In this document: positions 22,916-32,725 of the stretch, piece by piece | Position numbering within the stretch: position 1 is the stretch's first letter | Layout: the number at the start of each line of letters is the position of its first letter | From: Croceicoccus hydrothermalis | Lineage (GTDB): Bacteria > Pseudomonadota > Alphaproteobacteria > Sphingomonadales > Sphingomonadaceae | Length of the DNA: 51,394 bases | Reading direction: 5' to 3' | NCBI RefSeq assembly: GCF_022378335.1 | Contig: NZ_JAIQCI010000036.1 | Span: forward strand, 1-51,394 | Position numbers and translations under genes: made by a program | The notes under the pieces: generated by a model | Seen by the model: only the letters and a program-made list of their open reading frames with translations | What the model was told of the DNA's origin: nothing | The model's database searches: none

Positions 22916-22963
22916 GATTCAGGATAAACCCCGCGAATATGAACAAATCCTATCCGCGGGGTT
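22911..22963 (+). other. Crossing inverted repeats after the S9 peptidase
   Basis: GATAGGAT (22911-22918) is complementary to ATCCTATC (22947-22954), and AACCCCGCG (22927-22935) to CGCGGGGTT (22955-22963). The pairs interleave, so the RNA could form a pseudoknot or switch between two hairpins. The first arm includes the TAG stop (22913-22915). No T run follows. Confidence 0.5.
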
Positions 22964-23046
22964 CAGTGAGGACACATTGAAACGGGTGTAGAACGGTTCC
23001 CGACGGGCAACCCTGCCCTCGACCCTTGCCAAAGGAAGGAACCGCC

Positions 23047-23631
23047 ATGCCCCCTGTAATGAAAACGCCCATGATGAAGGCGGTTGTCGGGACTGCCGCC
23101 GCCGCAACCATGATGGCGGGCAGCATCACTCCCGCATTTGCCGATCGGCGTGATCGCGGTATCGACACAGGCGACATTATCGCAGGGGCCCTGATCCTTG
23201 GCGGGATTGCGGCCATCGCAACCTCCGGCGGGCGCAATGACCGCTACCGCGACCGTTACGACGATCGTTATGACCGGCGTTACGATCGCCGTTACGACAA
23301 TCGCGATGGCTATTACAGGGGCGGTTCGGCGCGCGATGCCGTCGAACGTTGCATCCGCACGGCCGAGCGCGAAGCCTATCGCCGAGGCTTTCGCCGCGTG
23401 GACGTGACCGACGTTCGCGATGTCGACCGCCGCCGTGACGGATATCGGGTAAAGGGGCGTATCGCGGTCGACACCGGCTATCGCGGGGGGCGTTATGGCA
23501 ATGGCTGGGGCGGCGATTATCGCGGCTATCGCAACGACATGCGTGGCTGGGATTCGGGCCGCTTCGAATGCCGGACCGATCGTGGGCGCGTGAATTACCT
23601 CGATTTCGATAATATTCGCGGACTGCGTTGA
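23047..23631 (+). CDS. Secreted protein with Arg-Tyr-Asp repeats
   Basis: This 194-residue protein is of unknown function. A signal peptide (about residues 1-33, ending TPAFA) is followed by a short hydrophobic Gly-rich segment (GDIIAGALILGGIAAIA), then a repeat tract of DRYDRRYD type and a C-terminal domain with VERCIRTAEREAYRRGF and a second Cys near FECRTDRGRVNYLDF. The two cysteines could form a disulfide. ATG 23047 follows AAAGGAAGGAA. Similar small periplasmic proteins occur in sphingomonads, but no function is inferred. Confidence 0.8.
   Translation: MPPVMKTPMMKAVVGTAAAATMMAGSITPAFADRRDRGIDTGDIIAGALILGGIAAIATSGGRNDRYRDRYDDRYDRRYDRRYDNRDGYYRGGSARDAVERCIRTAEREAYRRGFRRVDVTDVRDVDRRRDGYRVKGRIAVDTGYRGGRYGNGWGGDYRGYRNDMRGWDSGRFECRTDRGRVNYLDFDNIRGLR
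23239..23304 (+). repeat. Coding tandem repeat (Arg-Tyr-Asp)
   Basis: Degenerate units of GAYCGYTAY type recur here and encode alternating Asp, Arg and Tyr in the secreted protein. The units vary at third codon positions, which suggests selection on the protein rather than a very recent expansion. Confidence 0.7.
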
Positions 23632-23639
23632 TCCGCATT

Positions 23640-23675
23640 GCGCCCGGTCGGTCTTGTTCCGTCCGGGCGCTTTTT
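23640..23675 (+). terminator. Intrinsic terminator of the + strand gene ending at 23631
   Basis: GCGCCCGG (23640-23647) pairs with CCGGGCGC (23663-23670), extended inward by CGG/CCG across a T-T mismatch, and TTTTT follows. It separates this gene from the convergent - strand cluster. On the other strand it lacks a T run. Confidence 0.85.
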
Positions 23676-23681
23676 GCCGCG

Positions 23682-24296
23682 TCAATCGTCGCGAGAATAG
23701 GCCGGAAGTTCGATTCGCCAGATGAGCGCCGCGCCGCGAAGGGCGAAACCGGCAAGTGCCGAGATGCTCCACACGGCCCCCTGTGGCAAGCCCGTCATCG
23801 TCAACAATGCGCAGCCCGACGCCGCCAGCGCCGCCGCCGTGACGTAAAGCTCCGGCCGCATCAGGATCGACGGCACGCCGGCCAGAACGTCGCGGATGAT
23901 CCCGCCGACACACCCCGATACCACGCCCAGCACGATTGCCGGCAATAGCGCCACCTCATAGGCAAGCGCCTTTGCCGTGCCTAGCACCGCAAAGGCGGCA
24001 AGCCCGGCGGCATCGGCCCATTCCAATAGACGGCCCTCCCACCATCGCGACGGCGTGAACCATGCGACCAGCGCGACGGCGAACACCACCGGTGCGACCT
24101 GTCCCGACCGGATCCAGAACGCCGGCACATCGATGAGCAGATCGCGCACGGTCCCTCCGCCGACCCCCGTGACCAGCGCAAAGAAACACACCGTCACGAA
24201 GCTTTGCCGCAATCGCGCGGCGAGCAGTGCGCCGGTCAGCGCAAAGACCGCCGTGCCCGCAAGGTCGAGCAGCGGCGGCAGGGCGGGGCCGTCCAT
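23682..24296 (-). CDS. Trimeric intracellular cation (TRIC) channel family / UPF0126 membrane protein
   Basis: This 204-residue inner-membrane protein is built of two similar halves. Each half has hydrophobic helices and a Gly-rich turn with Arg-Asp: GVGGGTVRDLL in the first half and GCVGGIIRDVLAG in the second. This is the UPF0126 duplication. Bacterial relatives form K+-permeable trimers; the substrate here is not established. I chose the start at 24296 (MDGPALPPLLDLAG), 14 bases after the lpdA stop, so it is probably cotranscribed with the TCA genes, though a functional link is not evident. Confidence 0.9.
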   Translation of the reverse strand: MDGPALPPLLDLAGTAVFALTGALLAARLRQSFVTVCFFALVTGVGGGTVRDLLIDVPAFWIRSGQVAPVVFAVALVAWFTPSRWWEGRLLEWADAAGLAAFAVLGTAKALAYEVALLPAIVLGVVSGCVGGIIRDVLAGVPSILMRPELYVTAAALAASGCALLTMTGLPQGAVWSISALAGFALRGAALIWRIELPAYSRDD

Positions 24297-24310
24297 GGGG
24301 CGCGGCCCGA

Positions 24311-25714
24311 TCAGATGTGGATGGGTTTGCCGCGCACGGCCATGGCCGCTTCCTTGATCGCCTCCGAATGGGTCGGATGCGCATGGCAGGTATAGGCGAT
24401 GTCCTCGCTCGTCGCGCCGAATTCCATGGCCTGCGCGATCTGTGCGATCATCGTGCCGGCGAGCGACGCGATGCACCATGCGCCCAGCACACGATCGTTC
24501 TTCGCATCGGCGATGACCTTCACGAAACCCTCGGGTTCGCGGTTGGTCTTCGCGCGGCTGTTCGCCATCATCGGGAAATTGCCGACCTTGACCTCGTGGC
24601 CGTCTGCCTTCGCCTCGGCCTCGGTCATGCCTACGCCTGCGATCTCCGGCATGGTATAAACGACATTGGGAATGATCGCGTGATTGACGATGCCCTGCTC
24701 GCCGGCGATGTTTTCGGCCACGGCGATACCCTCGTCCTCGGCCTTGTGGGCGAGCATGGGGCCGGGGATCACGTCGCCGATCGCCCACACGCTGTCGACC
24801 TTGGTGCGGAAATCGTGATCGGGCACGATCTGGCCGCGTTCGTTCGGCTCTAGACCGATCGCATCGAGGTTCAGCCCGTCCGTATTCGGCCGGCGCCCGA
24901 TCGCGACAAGCACGCAATCCGCCTCGATCGTCTCGGCATCGCCGCCGTTGGCGGGCTCCATGGTCAACGTGGCGGTCTTGCCCTTGACCTCGACGCCGGT
25001 GACCTTGGTATTGAGCTTGAGCTCCATGCCCTGCTTCTTGAAGATCTTGCCCGCTTCCTTGCGGATATCCTCGTCCATGCCGGGCAGCAGCTTGTCCAGA
25101 TATTCGATGACCGTGACCTTCGCACCGAGCCTGCGCCATACGCTGCCGAGCTCCAGACCGATGACCCCGCCGCCGATGACGACCATGTTCTCCGGCACGC
25201 GGTCGAGCGCGAGACCGCCCGTGCTGTCGACGATGATGCCGCCCTCATTGTCGATGTCCACACCGGGAAGCGGGGTTACGGACGAGCCGGTGGCAATGAC
25301 GATGTTCTTGGCCGAATGCTGCTCCTCGCCCACCTGCACGGTGTGCTTGTCGACGAAGCTGCCACGCCCCTTGAGCCAGGTGACCTTGTTCTTCTTGAAC
25401 AGGAACGCGATCCCGCCGGTCAGCTCCTTGACCGCGGTTTCCTTTTCGCCCTGCATCGCCGGCAGGTCGAGCGTGACATTGTCCGCCATGACGCCGAACT
25501 TCGCCATGGTGCCGCCATGCGCTTCCTCGAACAGCTCCGAGCCGTGCAGCAACGCCTTGGACGGAATGCACCCGACATTGAGGCAGGTCCCGCCCAGCGT
25601 CTCGCGGCTTTCGACGCAGGCGGTTTTCAGCCCGAGCTGCGCTGCGCGGATCGCGGCGACATATCCGCCGGGGCCGGAGCCGATCACGATAACGTCAAAG
25701 TCGAATTCAGCCAT
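24311..25714 (-). CDS. lpdA: Dihydrolipoyl dehydrogenase (E3)
   Basis: This flavoenzyme reoxidises the lipoyl groups of 2-oxoacid dehydrogenase complexes. It has 467 residues. The FAD fold GSGPGGYVAAIRAA begins at 12, the redox pair is C44/C49 in GGTCLNVGCIPSK, and a second dinucleotide fold GGGVIGLELGSVW lies mid-protein. The C-terminal HAHPTHSEA carries the catalytic His-Glu. It lies downstream of sucA and odhB, so it is the E3 of the 2-oxoglutarate complex. Confidence 0.97.
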   Translation of the reverse strand: MAEFDFDVIVIGSGPGGYVAAIRAAQLGLKTACVESRETLGGTCLNVGCIPSKALLHGSELFEEAHGGTMAKFGVMADNVTLDLPAMQGEKETAVKELTGGIAFLFKKNKVTWLKGRGSFVDKHTVQVGEEQHSAKNIVIATGSSVTPLPGVDIDNEGGIIVDSTGGLALDRVPENMVVIGGGVIGLELGSVWRRLGAKVTVIEYLDKLLPGMDEDIRKEAGKIFKKQGMELKLNTKVTGVEVKGKTATLTMEPANGGDAETIEADCVLVAIGRRPNTDGLNLDAIGLEPNERGQIVPDHDFRTKVDSVWAIGDVIPGPMLAHKAEDEGIAVAENIAGEQGIVNHAIIPNVVYTMPEIAGVGMTEAEAKADGHEVKVGNFPMMANSRAKTNREPEGFVKVIADAKNDRVLGAWCIASLAGTMIAQIAQAMEFGATSEDIAYTCHAHPTHSEAIKEAAMAVRGKPIHI

Positions 25715-25785
25715 GTTCCATCTCGTTCATCTTGTCGGGCCAGTGCTGGCCGGTATCGGGTGCGCGCGCCACCGGGCGCGAACGA

Positions 25786-27033
25786 TTAAAGGTCGATAAG
25801 GAGGCGCGTCGGATCCTCGATCGCGTCCTTGATGATCTTGAGCGCGGTCACCGCCTCGCGCCCGTCGATAAGCCGGTGATCGTAGGACAGCGCGATATAC
25901 ATCATCGGCCGGATCTCGACCTTGCCGTCGATGGCCACCGGACGGTCCTCGATCCGGTGAAGACCGAGCACCGCGCTCTGCGGCGGGTTGATGATCGGCG
26001 TCGACATCAGCGACCCGAACACACCGCCGTTGGAAATGGTGAAGGTGCCGCCCTTCATCTCTTCCATGGTGAGCGTGCCGTCCTTCGCCTTCTTGCCGAA
26101 ATCGGCGATGTCCTGCTCGATCCGGGCAAAGCCCTTCTTGTCCGCATCGCGCACGACCGGCACGACCAGCCCGTTCGGCGCCGACACGGCCACCGAAATA
26201 TCGACATAGTCGTGATAGAGGATCTCGTTCCCCTCGATCTGGGCATTGACCGACGGTACGTCTTTCAACGCAAGGCACGCCGCCTTCGCGAAAAAGCCCA
26301 TGAAGCCCAACCGGATGTCGTGCTTCTTGGCAAAGAGATCCTTGTACCGGGTGCGCGCCTCGATGACCGCGGTCATGTCGACATCGTTGAAGGTGGTGAG
26401 CAGCGCCGCGGTGTCCTGCGCGCTCTTCAACCGCTTGGCGATGGTCTGGCGCAGGCGCGTCATCTTCACGCGCTCGACATTGCGGCCGCCGGCGTCTCCC
26501 GTCGCGCTGGGCGCGGGGGCAGGGGCGCTGGTGCTCGCGCCGCCCGCATCGCGAGCCTTCGCGGCGGCCAGCACGTCTTCCTTGGTCAGGCGTCCGTCCT
26601 TGCCGGAGCCCTTGATCCCGGCGGGGTCGATCCCGTGTTCCAGCACCGCGCGGCGCACCGCCGGCGACAGGACCGCGGCATCGGCGCCATCGCCGCCCTG
26701 CGCATTGTCGCCGCCATCCTGTTTCGCGGGCGCGCCCTGCTTCTCCTCGTCATTCGCCTGGGCGGGCTTGGGGGCCGGCTTGGCACCGCCGCCGCTGCCT
26801 TCCTCGATCGTCGCGATGAGCGCGCCGACTTCGACATTGTCGCCGACCTCGGCCATCAACTCGCCCATGACGCCGGCGGCGGGCGCGTTCACGTCGATCG
26901 CGACCTTGTCCGTCTCCAGGCTGCAGATCGGCTCGTCTGCCTCCACCCGGTCGCCCGGCTGTTTCAGCCATTCGCCGACGGTGGCTTCGTTGATGCTTTC
27001 ACCCAGGGTGGGAACCTTGACTTCGGTGCTCAT
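25786..27033 (-). CDS. sucB: 2-oxoglutarate dehydrogenase E2, dihydrolipoyl succinyltransferase
   Basis: This 415-residue core enzyme (also called odhB) transfers succinyl groups to CoA. The N-terminal lipoyl domain has Lys43 in ETDKVAIDV. An Ala/Pro/Lys-rich linker follows, then a peripheral subunit-binding domain ([20 protein letters not shown]) around residues 120-155. After a second linker comes the catalytic domain, ending [13 protein letters not shown] with the active-site His and Asp. It has one lipoyl domain, as in E. coli SucB. It is located between sucA and lpdA. Confidence 0.97.
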   Translation of the reverse strand: MSTEVKVPTLGESINEATVGEWLKQPGDRVEADEPICSLETDKVAIDVNAPAAGVMGELMAEVGDNVEVGALIATIEEGSGGGAKPAPKPAQANDEEKQGAPAKQDGGDNAQGGDGADAAVLSPAVRRAVLEHGIDPAGIKGSGKDGRLTKEDVLAAAKARDAGGASTSAPAPAPSATGDAGGRNVERVKMTRLRQTIAKRLKSAQDTAALLTTFNDVDMTAVIEARTRYKDLFAKKHDIRLGFMGFFAKAACLALKDVPSVNAQIEGNEILYHDYVDISVAVSAPNGLVVPVVRDADKKGFARIEQDIADFGKKAKDGTLTMEEMKGGTFTISNGGVFGSLMSTPIINPPQSAVLGLHRIEDRPVAIDGKVEIRPMMYIALSYDHRLIDGREAVTALKIIKDAIEDPTRLLIDL

Positions 27034-27098
27034 CGCTTACGCGTCCTTTCGCGGCGTCATGCCGGTCATGCTGATGGCGGGGAGGGGGCCTGCGCCCC

Positions 27099-29945
27099 TC
27101 ACTTGCGCCGCCGGATTTCGTCTTCGACCGACAGGCCGAGGGCATCGGAAACAAGGGCTGCCTGCTGCTCCGCATGGCGCGAGGCGAGACCCGTCGCGGG
27201 CGAGGCCGCAGGCTGTCGCCCGGCATAGCGGGGCCGGCGCACCGGCGCTTCGGCTTCGGCGAGCGCCTGCTCGATCTGGCTTTCGACAAAGAACCATGCG
27301 CCATTGTTGCGCGGCTCTTCCTGACACCAGACCACTTCCTCCACGTTCTTCATGCGGGCGATGCGGGTCGCCAGCGGTTCGCCGGGGAAGGGGTAAAGCT
27401 GCTCGATGCGCACGATGCTCGTGTCATCCTGCCCCGCGGCATCGCGCGCCTCGATCAGGTCGTAGGCAACCTTGCCCGAGCACAGTACGAGCCGCTTCAC
27501 CTTCTCGTCCGCGATGTCCTTCGTGTCGGACAGGATCCGGCGGAAATGCCGGTCGCCAAGGAATTCCTCGCGCGTCGAGCGTGCCATCGGATGCCGCAAC
27601 AGCGATTTTGGCGTCATGATGATGAGCGGCTTGCGAAACGGGCGCAGCATCTGACGGCGCAGGACATGGAAATAATTCGCAGGCGAGGTAATGTTGCACA
27701 CCTGGATATTGTCGCCCGCGCACAGTTGCAGGAACCGTTCCAGACGGGCGGAGCTGTGTTCCGGCCCTTGCCCTTCGTAACCATGGGGAAGCAGCATGAC
27801 GAGGCCATTGGCGCGCAGCCATTTCGCCTCGCCCGCGGCGATGAACTGATCGATCATGATCTGCGCGCCATTGGCGAAATCGCCGAACTGCGCCTCCCAC
27901 AGCACGAGCGATTTGGGATCGGCGAGCGCATAGCCATATTCGAAGCCCAGCACGCCATATTCGGAAAGCGGGCTGTCGTAGACCTCGAACCGCCCATGCG
28001 GCACCTGGCACAGCGGGATATATTTGCGCTCGTCCTCCTGATCGACCCAGGCGGCGTGCCGCTGGGAGAACGTGCCGCGGCCCGAATCCTGACCGGACAG
28101 GCGCACCGCGAACCCTTCGGATACCAGCGACCCGAAGGCCAGCGCCTCCGCCGTGGCCCAGTCGAAGCCCGCCTTTCCATCGAACATCTCGCGCTTCGCG
28201 TCGAGCACGCGGCCCAGCGTGCGATGGATCTTGAGATCGTCCGGCACGGTGGTGAGCGTGCGGCCAAGGCTGTCGAACAGCTTGCCCTCGATACCCGTGT
28301 CGACGCTGCGCCGCGCGGTTTCGGGGTCGGCCGGCTTGTTGAGGCCGGACCAGCGCCCCGCGAACCAGTCGGCCTGGTTCGGCTTGTAGCTCTTTGCCGC
28401 CGCGAACTCTTCCTCGAGGTGATCGGTGAAGCTCTTTTCCTGCTCCTTTTCCCAATCGCCGTCGATCACGCCTTCCTCGCGCAGCCGCTGGCTATAGAGC
28501 GCGGCGACACCGGGGTGGTTCTTGATCTGCTTGTACATGAGCGGCTGGGTAAAGCTCGGCTCGTCACCCTCGTTATGGCCGAACCGGCGATAGCACCACA
28601 TGTCGATCACGATGTCGCGCCCGAATTTCTGACGATATTCGATGGCCAGCTTGCAGCAGAAGGTGACCGCCTCCGGATCGTCGCCATTGACATGCAGGAT
28701 GGGCGCCATGACCCCCTTCGCCACATCGGAGGGATAGGGGCTCGACCGCGCGAATTGCGGGCTGGTGGTAAAGCCGATCTGATTGTTGATGACGAAATGG
28801 ATGCAGCCGCCGGTATTGTATCCGCGAATGCCCGAAAAGCCGAGGCATTCCCATACGATGCCTTGCCCCGCAAAGGCCGCGTCGCCGTGGATCAGCACGG
28901 GGAGCACCTGCTTGTGCTTGCCGCGGCCTTCCTCGTCGGTGCCAATGTCGTCGTGGAACGTCTGCTGCGCGCGGACCTTGCCCAGCACGACGGGATCGAC
29001 CGCTTCGAGATGCGACGGGTTGGGCACCAGGCTCATGTGCACCTTGATGCCATCGAATTCGCGGTCGGTGCTCGTGCCGAGGTGATATTTCACATCGCCC
29101 GAACCGCCGACATCCTCGGGGTTCGCGCTGCCGCCGGAAAACTCGTGAAAGATCACCTTGTACGGCTTGCCCATCACATTGGCGAGCACGTTCAGCCGGC
29201 CGCGATGCGCCATGCCGTAGACGACCTCGCGCACGCCAAGCGCGCCGCCATATTTGATGACCGATTCCAGCGCCGGGATCATCGCCTCGCCGCCGTCGAG
29301 ACCGAAACGCTTCGTCCCTACATATTTCTTGCCGAGGAATTTCTCGTATTGCTCGCCGCGGATCACGGCGGACAGGATCGCCTTCTTGCCCATCAGGGTG
29401 AAGTCGATCGACTTGTCCGCGCCTTCCATCCGGTCCTGAAGGAAGCGGCGCTCCTCCACATCCGAAATATGCATGTATTCAAGGCCGACGCTGCCGCAAT
29501 AATTGGCGCGCAGAATGTCCACCATCTCGCGAACCGTGGTCCATTCGAGGCCCAGATTGCCGCCGATATAGACCGGCTTGTCGAGATCGTCGCCCTTGAA
29601 GCCGTGATATTCCGGCTCAAGATCGGCGGGAAGCTCGCGGTGCGAAAGACCCAGCGGATCGAGATCGGCGGCAAGGTGCCCGCGCACGCGATAGGTGCGT
29701 AGCAAAAGCATCGCACGGACCGACGCATCGGCGGCGGCCTCGACCGCCTTTTCATCGACCGGCGCGCCCTTTTTCTTGGCCGCGTCCTTGACCTCGGCCT
29801 TCATGCGCGTGGGGTCGAGCGCCTGCGTCAGGTCGTCGAACGCCCCTTCGCCCGTCATGGGCCAGGCCTTGCGCGCCCAGCTCGGACCTTGCTGCGGTCC
29901 GTCGTAATCGAGGTCGGGAAGGGGGGACGAATTCTCGTTAGCCAT
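27099..29945 (-). CDS. sucA: 2-oxoglutarate dehydrogenase E1 component
   Basis: This thiamine-diphosphate enzyme decarboxylates 2-oxoglutarate. It has about 948 residues, the normal size. Visible family segments include [40 protein letters not shown], the thiamine-binding region and [24 protein letters not shown]-type sequence toward the C-terminus. I prefer ATG 29945 (MANENSS); an in-frame TTG at 29954 is possible. The gene follows sucD after 111 bp containing a strong hairpin. Confidence 0.97.
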   Translation of the reverse strand: [948 protein letters not shown]

Positions 29946-30000
29946 GGCGCTCAATCTCGCAGCCTGCCGGGCGTTCCGGCGATAATATGAAAATCGTGGC

Positions 30001-30046
30001 GGGCCGGATCACGCAGCGCACGACGCCGCGTGCCGCGATCCGGCCC
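30001..30046. other. Inverted repeat between sucD and sucA
   Basis: GGGCCGGATC (30001-30010) pairs with GATCCGGCCC (30037-30046), with further partial pairing inside. No T run is present on either side. In the - strand mRNA it would be an intercistronic hairpin, which could set the relative mRNA levels of sucD and sucA. Confidence 0.5.
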
Positions 30047-30056
30047 ACCCGCGGCC

Positions 30057-30947
30057 TCAGGCCAGTTCCTTCAGCAGACCGTCGAGCGTTTCGCCAAGCT
30101 TGGACGGCGAGGGCGAGACGCGGATGCCCGCATCCTCCATCGCCGCAATCTTGTCGTCCGCGCCGCCCTGACCGCCCGAAACGATGGCGCCCGCATGGCC
30201 CATGCGCCGGCCCGGAGGCGCGGTGCGGCCCGCGATGAAGCCGACCATCGGCTTCTTGCGGCCCTTGGCGGCCTGGTCCTTGATGAACTGCGCGGCTTCT
30301 TCCTCGGCGCTGCCGCCGATCTCGCCGATCATGATGATGGACTTCGTCTCGTCGTCGGACAGGAACAGATCGAGCACGTCGATGAAATTCGTCCCATTGA
30401 CGGGGTCGCCGCCGATGCCGACCGCGGTCGTCTGGCCAAGGCCCACCGCCGTCGTCTGATGCACCGCTTCATAGGTCAGCGTGCCCGAACGCGACACGAC
30501 GCCGACGCTGCCCTTCTTGAAGATGGAGCCGGGCATGATGCCGATCTTGCACTCGCCGGGGGTCAGCACGCCGGGGCAGTTCGGCCCGATGAGGCGCGAC
30601 TTGCTGCCTTCCAATGCGCGCTTCACCCGCACCATGTCAAGCACGGGAATACCCTCGGTGATGGCCACGATCAGTTCCATCTCGGCGTCGATCGCCTCGA
30701 GGATGGAGTCGGCGGCGAACGGCGGCGGCACGTAGATGCACGATGCGGTCGCGCCGGTTTCGGCCTTCGCCTCGGCGACGGTGTTGAAATTGGGCAGGCC
30801 GATATGCGTCGTGCCGCCCTTGCCCGGCGTCACGCCCGCAACCATCTGCGTGCCGTAATCCAGCGCCTGTTGCGTATGGAACGTGCCGGTGGAACCGGTC
30901 ATGCCCTGCGTAATGACCTTGGTATTCTTGTCTACGAGAATGCTCAT
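30057..30947 (-). CDS. sucD: Succinyl-CoA synthetase alpha subunit
   Basis: This 296-residue subunit makes succinate and NTP from succinyl-CoA. The N-terminal CoA-binding fold has [13 protein letters not shown], and [20 protein letters not shown] follows. The phosphorylated His is in [15 protein letters not shown] near the C-terminus. Normally the beta subunit gene sucC lies directly upstream. Here the upstream gene is mdh after only 34 bp, so sucC must be elsewhere. Confidence 0.97.
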   Translation of the reverse strand: MSILVDKNTKVITQGMTGSTGTFHTQQALDYGTQMVAGVTPGKGGTTHIGLPNFNTVAEAKAETGATASCIYVPPPFAADSILEAIDAEMELIVAITEGIPVLDMVRVKRALEGSKSRLIGPNCPGVLTPGECKIGIMPGSIFKKGSVGVVSRSGTLTYEAVHQTTAVGLGQTTAVGIGGDPVNGTNFIDVLDLFLSDDETKSIIMIGEIGGSAEEEAAQFIKDQAAKGRKKPMVGFIAGRTAPPGRRMGHAGAIVSGGQGGADDKIAAMEDAGIRVSPSPSKLGETLDGLLKELA

Positions 30948-30981
30948 CCCGATCTCCTTGTATTCTGTTCGCGATCCGCGT

Positions 30982-32049
<1,068 letters not shown>

Positions 32050-32187
32050 TCACTCGATTGCAACCGCCAAAACGATAGGCTGAAAACAATCTTCGATAAC
32101 ACTTCGCAATAGCAAGAGGGGGTTTTGCACGCAACCATGCGCCGGGGGCTGGTCCGCTTTTGTGGCTCGGGCTAGACCGGGTCGTAT

Positions 32188-32502
32188 ATGCGGCGAGACG
32201 AACTCGAAACCATCTGGCTACGGCTTACGCGGGTGGATTTGCCGGGCGTGGCGGCGTCGCATGGCTGGCCGGTGCGGCACGATCACTGCTTTGCCCGCAT
32301 CCTGCTCGACAATGCGTGTGGTGGGCGGTGGTGCGATCATGTCGCGGGGCGCCCGGCCTATCGGCACGCACCGCCCGAGATGCTGAACCGTGCAATCGCA
32401 TTTGGGGAGGCATGCCTTGCCGATTCGGCGTTGCTGCCCTTGCTGAACGCGCGTTCGCTTCGCTGGTGCGGGAAGGGTGGCGGGTCGTCCGGCTTGGCTT
32501 GA
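32188..32502 (+). CDS. Small conserved hypothetical protein
   Basis: This 104-residue protein begins MRRDELETIWLRLTRVDLPG and contains HDHCFARILLDNACGGRWCDH and RPAYRHAP. It is rich in His, Cys and Trp. I recall similar small proteins in sphingomonads, sometimes labelled GCN5-related, but no acetyltransferase motif is visible and no function is assigned. It is divergent from mdh and convergent with the M3 peptidase gene. The 223 bp after it hold nothing I can name. Confidence 0.7.
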   Translation: MRRDELETIWLRLTRVDLPGVAASHGWPVRHDHCFARILLDNACGGRWCDHVAGRPAYRHAPPEMLNRAIAFGEACLADSALLPLLNARSLRWCGKGGGSSGLA

Positions 32503-32725
32503 ACGGCTTCCTGCCACACGCTGGCCCACCGCGACCGCCCCCGTCGCGCATGGCCTTGCTCCGACAGGCGGGCGGCGTTCTTCCCGGCTCACCCTCATCG
32601 TGCGGACCGGCTTGCGCCGGGGCCGTTTCTTCCATGCCGCATCGCGCATATCGGCGGCCATCATGCAAATCGGACCGGCGCGGGTCGCCCCGGCCGGTCC
32701 GATAATCAATCCGCGAATGCAGCGA

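Noticed and set aside
23239..23304. CRISPR-like array
   Set aside because: The repeats are coding, in frame and without spacers.
27174..29702. 842-codon open frame on the + strand across sucA
   Set aside because: Antisense to sucA, with low-complexity Arg/Ala composition typical of shadow frames.
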